Assembly (NCBI GenBank): GCA_042088665.1
Contig: JBELMB010000069.1
Span: 1 to 24,092, forward strand
Origin: JBELMB01 sp042088665
GTDB lineage: Bacteria > Pseudomonadota > Alphaproteobacteria > Rhodobacterales > Rhodobacteraceae
Direction: 5' to 3'
DNA length: 24,092 bases
Part shown: positions 15,225 through 23,182 of the stretch, one piece after another
Layout of the letters: the number at the start of each line of letters is the position of its first letter
How positions within the stretch are numbered: position 1 is the stretch's first letter
Notes under the pieces: model-generated
The model's input: only the letters and a program-made list of their open reading frames with translations
What the model was told of the DNA's origin: nothing
The model's database searches: none
Program-made: the position numbers and the translations under genes

Positions 15225-15520
15225 GGCGCCTCCAACGACTGTAGAGCGTCTTGTGAGGACCATAGACGGCAGGAGCGTTGCGCCAACGCAAACCATTACG
15301 ATTGATGAAGATAATCCCGCTTAACACACGCCTGTCATCGACCCGTGGCCTGCCGTGCAACCTCGGAAAGAAGGGCTGAAGACGCGCCATCTGCGCATCC
15401 CTCAGCCAGAAAAGATCGCTCATGTCACCGCACCGTTTTCGGAGCCGAGACTCATGCTGTGCGCCCGAAATCTATGCATCCTGACCTTAGATGTGACGCG
15501 TTTCGGCCGTGGGTTATCGA

Positions 15521-15555
15521 AAGAAAACCGCCCTCTGAAGTATCCAGAAGGCGGT
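15521..15555 (-). terminator. Rho-independent terminator of the TRAP-TAXI operon
   Basis: On the minus strand, ACCGCCTTCTG pairs with CAGAGGGCGGT (11 pairs, one wobble) around a GATACTT loop. TTTTCTTT follows. It lies 40 bases past the stop of the TAXI gene, in the right orientation to end the operon. Confidence 0.85.
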
Positions 15556-15594
15556 AATTTGATCGTGACGAGTCTATTGGATCGCCAACGACGC

Positions 15595-16623
15595 CTATTT
15601 GGCTTCTGGTGGGATCAGTGCCTCGGGAACGTCGACGCCCGCTTCCTTGTAGTATTTGTACGCTCCGATATGCAGCGGCAGGTTCATGTCATCGAGGCCG
15701 CGCTCTGGCGTGATCACATCCATCCAGGCGGCAGCTCCGACAAGCGCTTCACCGTTCTCGAAGATCGCCTTTGTGATGTTGTAGGCATCTTCTTCTGACA
15801 TGAACTTGTTGGTGCCAAGGCCGACGACCGAGTTCACGAGTTGAACCGGTTCTTCGTTGACAAGCCCGGTGTAGGAGCCTGGTTCAAGCGTTGACAGTTT
15901 CCGCCCCGGCACACCCAAAGCGGCCTTGATGCCATCGGTTTCCATCTTGTCGTCTGGCACGCCCAGTACCCGGAATTTTCCAAGCGCGGACAGCTGCTGC
16001 AATTCGGCGCTCCGGAATGGTGCGGAGGCAAAGTAGACGTCAAGCTGGCGGTCCTGGAAGGCCTGTTCCGCAGAAGACCAGTCCACACTGACAGCCTCAA
16101 AGTCCTTTTCCGGGTCCAAACCACTGACACCCGAGATGATTTGTCCAATGGTGCGGCGCGCAGCACCAGAGGGCGGGCCGATAAAGACCTTTTTGCCAGC
16201 AATATCTTCCAGACTCGTGATGCCGGAGTCTGCCCAGACAATCGCGTGATAGGCGCCAAACGGGTAGTTCAGAATGCTGCGCAGGTTGTCATTGAGTTCG
16301 GGCGCATTTTCCATGTCTTTGAACATGGCCAGATTTTTGCGCATCAGATGGTTGATGACGACAGCGGTCACGAAGAGGTCGAGCTGGTCGTTTGCAGATT
16401 CCACGGCCTGCCGCGTCGCAGGGGAGCCGGTTGACAGTTGAACCGAGTAGTCGTGTTCGTCTTTCAGGATTTGCGTGACTGCAATTGAAAAGACGGTTGT
16501 CGGCGACGATTGGCCCAGTGACGCCATGCTGAACGAGGTCTCTTGTGCCATGGCTGGGGCGCTGAACGATGCGGCCCCCATGGCGAGCGCGAGGGCACTT
16601 GCGGCAAAGGTTCTTCTGATCAT
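15595..16623 (-). CDS. TAXI-family TRAP transporter solute-binding protein
   Basis: A periplasmic receptor for a TRAP transporter, 342 residues. The N-terminus is a classical signal peptide (MIRRTF, hydrophobic core, cleavage likely after AMA at 26). TAXI-type features are SMASLGQSSPTTVFSIAVTQ near the mature start, STGSPATRQAVESAND, ITSLEDIAGKKVFIGPPSG, and the closing HIGAYKYYKEAGVDVPE. The ATG overlaps the TGA of the permease gene (ATGA), and a GGAGG lies ten bases upstream, inside the permease gene. The ligand is unknown; TAXI proteins bind small organic acids such as glutamate-like compounds. A strong terminator follows. This gene is the promoter-distal member of the operon. Confidence 0.92.
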   Translation of the reverse strand: MIRRTFAASALALAMGAASFSAPAMAQETSFSMASLGQSSPTTVFSIAVTQILKDEHDYSVQLSTGSPATRQAVESANDQLDLFVTAVVINHLMRKNLAMFKDMENAPELNDNLRSILNYPFGAYHAIVWADSGITSLEDIAGKKVFIGPPSGAARRTIGQIISGVSGLDPEKDFEAVSVDWSSAEQAFQDRQLDVYFASAPFRSAELQQLSALGKFRVLGVPDDKMETDGIKAALGVPGRKLSTLEPGSYTGLVNEEPVQLVNSVVGLGTNKFMSEEDAYNITKAIFENGEALVGAAAWMDVITPERGLDDMNLPLHIGAYKYYKEAGVDVPEALIPPEAK

Positions 16624-18554
16624 GGATTTATTTCCTCCCTTGGATGATTTTGTCGTGATGTGAGCCCCGCTCTTTTGGCGAGGTTTGGATTTGTATGAAT
16701 TGCAAGCAATGCAATGGTCGAAATGATCGACACATATTGCAGGGCCGGGATCTGGATCAGCAGACCCGCGGCAAGCAGGAGGCGCAGAGCACGACCCAAG
16801 AGGCTAAGCGGGCTCCCGGCAAAACCGGACGCGCCCGTGTTCAACAGCCAGATTGCCAATAGCAGCGCCATGCAGACGCGGATGAAGGCGCCAATCTCGA
16901 AGTCGAGCACCAAGAGAAGCGATGGCTCATAGACGAAGATAAACGGGATGATGAAGCCAATAGCCGCCAATCGAAGGGCCACGAAGGCCGTGCGCATCGG
17001 GTTGGCACCGGCGATCGGGGCGGCGGCAAATGCGCCAATGGCCACAGGCGGCGTGATCGCAGACAAAACGCCGAAGTAGAGCACGAACATATGCACCGCC
17101 AAGGTGGGAACACCGAGGTTCTTGATCACCGGCCCGAGCACCAGGACGATAATCAAATAGGCGGGCAGCGTCGGCATCCCCATGCCCAGCACAAGGCAGG
17201 CAAACGCGGTGATCAGCAAAGATCCAAGCAGCCAGGTCTCGCTGTATTCCGAGATGACGGATGCGAAGGTTATGCCCAAGCCCGTCAGGTTCATGACCCC
17301 GAGGATGATCCCAATCGCGCCAACGGCCACGATGATCGTCGCACAGGATTTGCCAGCTTTGACGGCGATGTCCCAGTACAGGCAAGGGCTTGTGCGGTTC
17401 TTCTTGCGGAACAGTCCAAGCACCAAAGCCAAAACGACAGCTGCAAGACCTGCCATTGTAGGCGACCGCCCCATGATCAAGACCGCGAGGATGGCGAGGA
17501 TGGGCAGCAGAAACTGAAGGGAGGCGATGTAGTCGGTCCCTGTAAGCTTGACGCGCTCGTTCTCGGGCACTGGCTCGATACCCGCCGCCGCCGCTTCGAC
17601 GGAAATCGCGGCAAACAGCGCGCCATAGTAGAACAGCGCGGGCACCAAAGCCGCCAAGGCAATCGTCGTGTAAAACTCGCCGGTCAGGTCGGCCATCAGG
17701 AACGCGGCCGCGCCCATGACGGGCGGCATGATCTGCCCGCCGGTGGAGGCCGCCGCTTCGATACCGCCCGCCGTTGCGGCGGGAAATCCGCGCCGCTTGA
17801 TCATTGGAATTGTAAAGGACCCCGAGCCCACCACGTTCGCGGTCACGCTGCCGGACATGGATCCGAACATGGCACTGGCGACCACGGCAGAATGCGCGGG
17901 ACCGCCGCGCGTGCGACCCGTCAGGGCAACCGATACTCGGATCAACGTGTCGCTGGCCCCGGTGCCTTCCAGCACCACGCCAAAGACGACAAAGATCAGA
18001 ACAACACGCAGGACGATCCCTGTCGGCGTGCCAAAGACGCCTTGATACCCGTACCAGATCGTCTGCATGCCACGGTTCAGGCTGATGTCCCGGTGGCTCA
18101 GGAAGCCGGGCAGGTCTTGCCCAAAGAAGCAGTAGATCAGTGCCAGGGCTGCGATTATGACCATCGGCAGGCCAAAATAGCGGCGCGTCGCTTCGAGAAG
18201 AACGCCGCAGCCCGCCATGGCCAGCCAGACGTCGTAATCCTTGAAAATGTAGAGTGTCTGTTCGGTCAGGTAAGCAATCTGCGTGTGCCGGATCGCGGCG
18301 GTCACAATCACGCCGATCAGAACAAGATCCAGCAGCGTGCCAAGGAGCTTGAGCCGAGACGATGCCTGTTCGGGATCGAAAGCCGGTTTGACCAACAGCG
18401 CAATCACGATCGCGATGCACACCAGCAAGTTGCGACCGTACGCGATATCCCATGGGCCGGTATAGGCCACGTAGATCGACTGCAGGGCAAGAAACGCAGC
18501 CAGACAGGAAGAAACAAGCAGCAGAAAGCTGCGCAGAGTCATCCGTTCATCCAT
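16620..18554 (-). CDS. Fused TRAP transporter permease (DctQ-DctM fusion)
   Basis: A polytopic membrane protein of 644 residues that uses the ion gradient to import the ligand delivered by the TAXI protein. The first 170 or so residues form the small 4-helix unit (LLLVSSCLAAFLALQ; LLDLVLIGVIVTAAI). The large unit follows with TRAP marks FVVFGVVLEGTGASD, SAMFGSMSGSVTANVVGSGS, AAASTGGQIMPPVMGAAAF, LGMGMPTLPAYLI and SAITPPVAIGAF. Fusion of both units is usual for TAXI-type systems. I place the start at ATG 18554, where a 27-codon leader ORF ends in a TGATG overlap; a TTG at 18599 would be longer but lacks a ribosome site. Confidence 0.9.
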   Translation of the reverse strand: MDERMTLRSFLLLVSSCLAAFLALQSIYVAYTGPWDIAYGRNLLVCIAIVIALLVKPAFDPEQASSRLKLLGTLLDLVLIGVIVTAAIRHTQIAYLTEQTLYIFKDYDVWLAMAGCGVLLEATRRYFGLPMVIIAALALIYCFFGQDLPGFLSHRDISLNRGMQTIWYGYQGVFGTPTGIVLRVVLIFVVFGVVLEGTGASDTLIRVSVALTGRTRGGPAHSAVVASAMFGSMSGSVTANVVGSGSFTIPMIKRRGFPAATAGGIEAAASTGGQIMPPVMGAAAFLMADLTGEFYTTIALAALVPALFYYGALFAAISVEAAAAGIEPVPENERVKLTGTDYIASLQFLLPILAILAVLIMGRSPTMAGLAAVVLALVLGLFRKKNRTSPCLYWDIAVKAGKSCATIIVAVGAIGIILGVMNLTGLGITFASVISEYSETWLLGSLLITAFACLVLGMGMPTLPAYLIIVLVLGPVIKNLGVPTLAVHMFVLYFGVLSAITPPVAIGAFAAAPIAGANPMRTAFVALRLAAIGFIIPFIFVYEPSLLLVLDFEIGAFIRVCMALLLAIWLLNTGASGFAGSPLSLLGRALRLLLAAGLLIQIPALQYVSIISTIALLAIHTNPNLAKRAGLTSRQNHPREEINP

Positions 18555-18637
18555 CACAGATGCACCAACACGGGAGGTGCCTGATCGCAGACATGCCAAC
18601 AGCGGCCAACCTTGGCCGTGACGCTCGCAAAGGACAT
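18554..18637 (-). CDS. Possible 27-codon leader peptide of the TRAP operon
   Basis: On the minus strand, ATG 18637 follows GGGAGGAGAG, the best ribosome site in this region. The frame reads MSFASVTAKVGRCWHVCDQA and ends PPVLVHL. Its TGA overlaps the permease ATG (TGATG at 18556-18552). It lies between the candidate operator and the permease. Since the permease start has no good ribosome site of its own, coupling through this short ORF is a natural explanation. No family resemblance is seen. Confidence 0.45.
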   Translation of the reverse strand: MSFASVTAKVGRCWHVCDQAPPVLVHL

Positions 18638-18667
18638 CTCTCCTCCCAGGTGTTCTTATATTTGGCT

Positions 18668-18699
18668 AAACACTATCTTGTGTTTCAAATAATGCAACA
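18668..18699. promoter_or_regulatory. Candidate IclR operator before the TRAP operon
   Basis: TGTTTC-AAATAAT-GCAACA (18681-18699) is an inverted repeat with one mismatch. Its complement matches 15 of 19 positions of a site in the divergent promoter at 20838-20856. An overlapping perfect repeat, AAACAC and GTGTTT (18668-18685), flanks TATCTT. It sits upstream of the leader ORF and permease and just after the IclR gene. Confidence 0.5.
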
Positions 18700-18786
18700 A
18701 CTTTGTATTTTGTTTCTGACTTTGAGCACCACAGCATTCGAAACGCGTGTCAGCGCGGCGAGAAAGCAGCAAAATTTGAACTGGAG

Positions 18787-19551
18787 TCAGGAAAACAGCC
18801 CTTTGGCGCGCAATGCGTCGGCCATACTCGACAAACGAGGGCCGATATCGGCTTCAAAGTGCCCTTCGACCACACGGAAGCGCGGCATCCCGCAGGCAAG
18901 CGCCACGTAGAGCCCGTCTTCTGTTTGTCCAAGTGGAGCCGCTGCGGCGACAATGTTGGGGCGCCACTCGCCGTACGAGACACAGAACCCGCGCGCGCGG
19001 CAGTCTTCGATAGAGCGTTCCGTCAGGTCTTTGGTCTCGGCAAAACCTTCGGGATCTCTGATGCTCAGCTCATCCATCTTGTCAGCAAACTCCTGACTAT
19101 CAAGCAGCGAGAGCAAGGCCCGTCCCGTGGATGACCGCAACAACGGGCCGTTCAGGCCGATCTCCGGCACATGCGGATACCCGTCTTTTTGACCTGCTGT
19201 TTTGATTTGTACAAAACGGTCCCCCGACATGACCGACATGGTGATCGATCCTCCGGTCATCTCGGCAACTTCGTTCATGATTTCGGTCGCATCATGCCGC
19301 CAGGACATCGCGGACAGGCAAGGGTAGGCCAGCGACAGGAGATTGGGGGCCAAACGAAAGAGACCTTTGGCGTCACGTCTCAGGAAGCCGACATGAACGA
19401 GCGTTTTGCACAGACGCGACACCGTCGGGCGGTTCATCCCCAGTCGTTTCGAAATCTCTGCGTTGCTGAGCGCGCGATCGTCATTCGAAAAGCACTGCAA
19501 GACCTCAAGGCCCCTGATCAGAGTGGTTGATAGGTCGGCAGTTTCGTTCAA
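18787..19551 (-). CDS. IclR-family transcriptional regulator
   Basis: A 254-residue regulator. The N-terminal winged helix (about 8-70) shows TLIRGLEVLQCF, then helix-turn-helix residues LSNAEISKRLGMNRPTVSRLCKTL in family spacing (28-51), then GFLRRDAKGLFRLAPN. The C-terminal effector domain has MTGGSITMSVMSGDRFVQI, a PLLRSSTGRALLS block, and ARGFCVSYGEWRPNIVAAAAP. The frame opens at TTG 19551: no ATG exists between the upstream stop and residue 39, and the domain needs this start, so TTG is likely real. A 5-codon ORF (ATG 19565) ends across it. It follows the CoA-transferase by 42 bases, probably in one transcript, and likely controls both divergent operons. Confidence 0.9.
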   Translation of the reverse strand: MNETADLSTTLIRGLEVLQCFSNDDRALSNAEISKRLGMNRPTVSRLCKTLVHVGFLRRDAKGLFRLAPNLLSLAYPCLSAMSWRHDATEIMNEVAEMTGGSITMSVMSGDRFVQIKTAGQKDGYPHVPEIGLNGPLLRSSTGRALLSLLDSQEFADKMDELSIRDPEGFAETKDLTERSIEDCRARGFCVSYGEWRPNIVAAAAPLGQTEDGLYVALACGMPRFRVVEGHFEADIGPRLSSMADALRAKGLFS

Positions 19552-19593
19552 GGTGGCACGCTCATGAGTTGATGTCGCTGTACGATAGCAATT

Positions 19594-20805
19594 TCATACA
19601 ACACCCTTGGCCTTCAATGAAGCGAGTTCGGTGGTGTTCAAATCGGCCAGTTCTCGGAACACGTCTTCATTGTCTGCCCCCATGTGCTTGCCAGCCCAAC
19701 GTATCTCGCCAGGAGCATTCTTGAACCGTGGGACAAGGCCCTGCATTCTGACGGTGCCGAAGTCTTCGTCCTCGACCTCCGGGATCGCGCCGCGCGCAAC
19801 AAACTGCGGGTCTTCGAACATCTGATCGACCGAAAAAATCGGCGCTATGGTGCCATTTGCGTCTCTGAAGGCTTTGACAACTTCTTCCTGCGTATGCGAC
19901 GCGATCCAACCTCCAAAGATCCGGTCCAATGCATCTGCGTTTTTCACGCGCAGCGCGTTGCTTGCAAACCTAGGGTCTTCAATCAACTGCGGCTGTCCGA
20001 TCGCGCGCGAGTTATTCTGGAACAGTCGATTGGTGCTGCCCGCCAAAGACACATGGCGTTTGTCAGCCGTCAGATAGACATCTGCCGGGGCCGAGTATTG
20101 GTTGCGGTTGCCGCTGCGCGCGCGGACGACGCCCAATTGATCATATTCAATGGCCATGAACTCCAGGATCCGGAATATGGCTTCGGTCATTGCGACATCA
20201 ATCTCTTCGCCCTGCGTCTTGTCGTTGCGGCTGACATTGAGCAGCGCTGCGACCACTGCAAACGCGCCGAACAATCCCCCAATCGGATCGCCCAGCGGAT
20301 AACCGGAATGCATGGGTGCTGCATCCGCTTCGCCTGTGATTTGGGTCAGCCCGCCCATGGCCTCAAATATGCGCGCAAAACCGGGAAGCGACGCGTAAGG
20401 ACCGTCCTGTCCAAAGCCGCTCATACGAAGCACAACCAGCTTGGGATTGGCCGCCCAGAGCGTTTCGATATCGAGCCTCCAGCGGTCCAACGTCCCCGGT
20501 CGGAAATTCTCGACGACCACGTCCGCATCCGCGACCATCTTCAGAAAGAGGTCTTTGCCCTCAGGCTTGCGCAAGTCGAGCGTGGCAAAATACTTGCCGC
20601 GATTGGTGACCTTCCACCAAAGCGGCTTGTCGTCCTTGAAGGGGGGAAAGCCGCGCAACCCATCGCCAATGCCGGGCAATTCGAACTTGATGACTTCGGC
20701 ACCGAAATCCGCCAGCAGGGTTGCGGCCATGGGTCCGGCGATGACAGTAGATATGTCCAGGACGCGCAGGCCCGACAACGGACCTTTTCCAGATTTGTCA
20801 AGCAT
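19594..20805 (-). CDS. Class III (CaiB/BaiF) CoA-transferase
   Basis: A 403-residue acyl-CoA transferase that would activate a carboxylate by taking CoA from an acyl-CoA donor. Family features are the opening GLRVLDISTVIAGPMAATLLAD (residues 12-33), the NRGKYFATLDLRKPEG block (68-83), VVVENFRPGTLDRW (96-109), SGFGQDGPYASLPGFA, and YPLGDPIGGLFGAFA with the probable catalytic Asp173. An AGGAGG about eight bases before ATG 20805 gives a strong start. It is the first gene of the minus-strand operon and diverges from the acyl-CoA dehydrogenase operon, whose products would act on the CoA ester it makes. The substrate is not evident. Confidence 0.93.
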   Translation of the reverse strand: MLDKSGKGPLSGLRVLDISTVIAGPMAATLLADFGAEVIKFELPGIGDGLRGFPPFKDDKPLWWKVTNRGKYFATLDLRKPEGKDLFLKMVADADVVVENFRPGTLDRWRLDIETLWAANPKLVVLRMSGFGQDGPYASLPGFARIFEAMGGLTQITGEADAAPMHSGYPLGDPIGGLFGAFAVVAALLNVSRNDKTQGEEIDVAMTEAIFRILEFMAIEYDQLGVVRARSGNRNQYSAPADVYLTADKRHVSLAGSTNRLFQNNSRAIGQPQLIEDPRFASNALRVKNADALDRIFGGWIASHTQEEVVKAFRDANGTIAPIFSVDQMFEDPQFVARGAIPEVEDEDFGTVRMQGLVPRFKNAPGEIRWAGKHMGADNEDVFRELADLNTTELASLKAKGVV

Positions 20806-20837
20806 GCGGGTCCTCCTCTTGCGTCAAAACGCTAGAA

Positions 20838-20856
20838 CGTTTCATTATTTTGAACA
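20838..20856. promoter_or_regulatory. Candidate IclR operator in the divergent promoter (site 2)
   Basis: CGTTTCATTATTTTGAACA matches 15 of 19 positions of the complement of the site at 18681-18699. It lies 33 bases upstream of the CoA-transferase start, between the two divergent operons. Confidence 0.5.
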
Positions 20857-20870
20857 AGAGTGAAAATCAT

Positions 20871-20886
20871 CCCAAATAATGTTGCC
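20871..20886. promoter_or_regulatory. Related site in the divergent promoter (site 3)
   Basis: CCCAAATAATGTTGCC holds the core CAAATAATG shared with the site at 18681-18699 but has weaker flanks. Sites 2 and 3 face each other, making a broad inverted arrangement between the two starts. Confidence 0.35.
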
Positions 20887-20936
20887 AACTGTGTGTGGAG
20901 TTGTATCTTGCCGCCATTCGATCCTGAGGAGCGGCC

Positions 20937-22112
20937 ATGGATTTTGCTTTTACAGATAGCGAAAACGCCTTTCGAGATGAGGTACGCGCGTTTCTGATGG
21001 CGAAACTGCCGCAAGACATCCGCGACACGCATTTTGGGTTCGAGCGGCACAGTTGGGATCAAATGTTTCGCTGGCACAAGATCGTGGCAGAGCAAGGATG
21101 GGTCGCGCCGTTCTGGCCTGTCGAGTACGGGGGCACGGGTTGGACCCCGGTGCAGCAGTACATCTTTGACGAAGAAGCGATGATGGCGGGGGCACCGCGT
21201 CTGCGTCCGTTTGGGTTGAAGATGTTGGGACCCGTCCTGATCCGCTACGGGACCGAGGCGCAAAAGGCGTATTTCCTGCCGCGCATCCTGAATGGCGAAG
21301 ATTACTGGTGCCAAGGTTTCTCGGAACCAGGCGCAGGGTCTGATCTTGCGAGCCTGAAAACCCGCGCCGTGCGCGATGGCGATGTCTATCGGATCACTGG
21401 CCAGAAAGCCTGGACGACCACGGGCCAACACGCAAACTGGATATTCATCCTCGCGCGGACCGATCCTGATGCGCCGCGCCCTCAGCAAGGCATTTCGTTC
21501 CTGATGGTCGACATGACACTGCCGGGCGTCGAGGTCCGGCCGATTATCACGATCGAAGGTGATCATCACGTCAACGAGGTCTGGTTCAACGATGTTGAAG
21601 TGCCGGCTGACATGCTGGTCGGTGAGGAAAACAAGGGTTGGAGCTATGCCAAGTACCTGCTCGGGAATGAGCGGGTCGGCATTGCAAATGTCGGGCAGAA
21701 CAAGGCCGAGATGCGCTTGCTTCGGGCGATCGCACTGAAAGAACAGCGAGATGGCAAGCCATTGATCGACGATCCTGTCTTTGCGACCAAACTGGCGGAT
21801 CTGGAGACCGACTTTGCGGCATTGGAGATCACCAACCTGCGTATGTTGTCCTCTATCAAACCGGATGGAGACTCCGCCGCCCTTGCGCCCTTTCTGAAGT
21901 TGCGCGGCAGCGAGATCCAACAACGGATCAATGAACTGGCGATGGAGGCGGCAGGCCCCCGCGCGGCGCGTTGGGCCGAACCTGACGGCGAAGAGGTTGC
22001 GATGGATCGTTACGGCACACACGGATGGCTTTTGTCTCGGGCGTACACGATTTTCGGCGGCTCCAGCGAGGTGATGAAAAACATCGTCGCCAAGCAGATA
22101 CTGGCGTTGTGA
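20937..22112 (+). CDS. Acyl-CoA dehydrogenase, large (catalytic-type) subunit
   Basis: An FAD flavoenzyme of 391 residues that introduces the alpha-beta double bond into an acyl-CoA. It has the N-terminal helical domain, then WCQGFSEPGAGSDLASL (124-140, flavin and substrate contacts), ITGQKAWTTTGQHANW (153-168), the beta domain, and a C-terminal YTIFGGSSEVMKNIVAKQIL (370-389). The position of the MCAD catalytic glutamate is Gly374 here; a glutamate in GNERVGIA (Glu245) matches the alternative location used by isovaleryl-type enzymes. GAGGAG precedes ATG 20937. The type resembles PimC and the large subunits of heterotetrameric steroid dehydrogenases. The next gene supplies a probable partner subunit. 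Confidence 0.93.
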   Translation: MDFAFTDSENAFRDEVRAFLMAKLPQDIRDTHFGFERHSWDQMFRWHKIVAEQGWVAPFWPVEYGGTGWTPVQQYIFDEEAMMAGAPRLRPFGLKMLGPVLIRYGTEAQKAYFLPRILNGEDYWCQGFSEPGAGSDLASLKTRAVRDGDVYRITGQKAWTTTGQHANWIFILARTDPDAPRPQQGISFLMVDMTLPGVEVRPIITIEGDHHVNEVWFNDVEVPADMLVGEENKGWSYAKYLLGNERVGIANVGQNKAEMRLLRAIALKEQRDGKPLIDDPVFATKLADLETDFAALEITNLRMLSSIKPDGDSAALAPFLKLRGSEIQQRINELAMEAAGPRAARWAEPDGEEVAMDRYGTHGWLLSRAYTIFGGSSEVMKNIVAKQILAL

Positions 22113-22120
22113 GGGGCATC

Positions 22121-23182
22121 ATGGACTTTGATCTTTCCGACGAACAACGCATGATCGCCGACACCTTGAGTGGTGTGCTTCGTAGCGGTTCGAACACGGA
22201 CCTTTGGGGCGCTTTTGTTGAGAGTGGCCTCGCGGGCATGACCTTCGCTGAGGCGCAAGGCGGTGCAGAGCTTGATTTGCTGACGCTGATCCCGGCGATG
22301 ATGGCGCTCGGACGCAGCGAGAAGCAGACATCTTTGCTGGGTGGCGCGGTGCTTCCGGGCCTGTTGAGTGCGCGGATGGATGTGCCGGATCATGACCCCA
22401 GTAAACTGGCCGGGGGAGAGTTGCGCGCAGCGATAGCCTTGCCGGAAAATCTGTCCGGGCTTGAAACCGATACGGGCAAGCTGACCGGGACCATGCAACA
22501 GATCCTCGGAGGCGGTGACGCGCAGGTGCTTCTGCTATGTCGTGAAGACAGCGAAGGTGCGGCCTGCGCCGCCATCGATCTTGCCAAACCGGGGGTCACT
22601 GTCACCAAATACAGTCTGGTTGACGGCCAGCGTGTTGCGGATATCGCGTTGGCTGGTGTGGACGTCGCCTGGTCCCAATCCGAAGCTGACTTGCCCGGAT
22701 GGCTGACCGATGTCGCGGCGACATTGCTCTGTGCCGTGGCCCTTGGCGCAGCAGAGACAATGCGGGACCTGACCAAAAACTACATTTCGACACGCGAGCA
22801 GTTCGGCAAACCGATCAGTGCGTTTCAAGTGCTTCAGCACAATATGGTGGATATCTGGCACGATACGGAGCACTTCGCATCGCTCGTTTATGCCGCGGCG
22901 CATGCCTGTGACGGGAACGATGTGACGGCGCGCCAACGCGCGGTTTCCGCTCTGAAGCGGTTCTGCGGAACGCGCATGCGCGCGGCGGCGGCAGCCAGTA
23001 TCCAGATGCATGGGGGGATCGGAGTGACCGAAGAATACGCGCTCAACACCTACGTCAAACGGATCCTTGTGGCCGACATGCTGTTTGGGACTGCGGATGT
23101 CCACGCCGCGCGCTTTGGACAGATCATCGCCGCCACCGCCCGGCAGGAACAGGACGCTTTTGGCCGGGGGACAGCAGGATGA
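22121..23182 (+). CDS. Acyl-CoA dehydrogenase-family small (partner) subunit
   Basis: A shorter acyl-CoA dehydrogenase homologue of 353 residues. It keeps the N-terminal MDFDLSDEQRMIADTL and the C-terminal marks TREQFGKPISAFQVLQH and IQMHGGIGVTEEYALNTYVKR, which bind the FAD of the paired subunit in the family. The middle is shortened, and I find no EPGAGSD-like flavin segment and no glutamate at either known catalytic position. This fits the non-catalytic or helper half of an alpha2-beta2 enzyme, as in PimC-PimD or the FadE-type steroid pairs. ATG 22121 has GAGGGG upstream and lies 8 bases after the large subunit stop; its end overlaps the next gene as ATGA. Confidence 0.9.
   Translation: MDFDLSDEQRMIADTLSGVLRSGSNTDLWGAFVESGLAGMTFAEAQGGAELDLLTLIPAMMALGRSEKQTSLLGGAVLPGLLSARMDVPDHDPSKLAGGELRAAIALPENLSGLETDTGKLTGTMQQILGGGDAQVLLLCREDSEGAACAAIDLAKPGVTVTKYSLVDGQRVADIALAGVDVAWSQSEADLPGWLTDVAATLLCAVALGAAETMRDLTKNYISTREQFGKPISAFQVLQHNMVDIWHDTEHFASLVYAAAHACDGNDVTARQRAVSALKRFCGTRMRAAAAASIQMHGGIGVTEEYALNTYVKRILVADMLFGTADVHAARFGQIIAATARQEQDAFGRGTAG

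Larger units (their letters stand above)
14971..15423 (-). pseudogene. Decayed IS5-family transposase
   Basis: Pieces of an IS5-type transposase run in order on the minus strand but in different frames: MSDLFWLRDAQMARLQPFFP at the start (ATG 15423), RVDDRRVLSGIIFINRNGLR, then KGIFARMMAGLAAEHG, then DATYLKAHRTATS, then RLIGRTKGGMN. The breaks coincide with two inserted hairpin elements (copies C and B). Homology stops at copy A, so the C-terminal half, with the rest of the DDE catalytic domain, is missing. GAGTCTCGGCTCCGAAAACGG (minus strand, 15453 to 15433) could be the original left end, but no matching right inverted repeat is visible. The element cannot encode an active transposase. Confidence 0.85.

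Noticed and set aside
17091..18584. 497-codon plus-strand frame opposite the TRAP permease
   Set aside because: It is the complement of a gene with many hydrophobic codons, and it translates to a very polar His/Gln/Arg product with no motifs.
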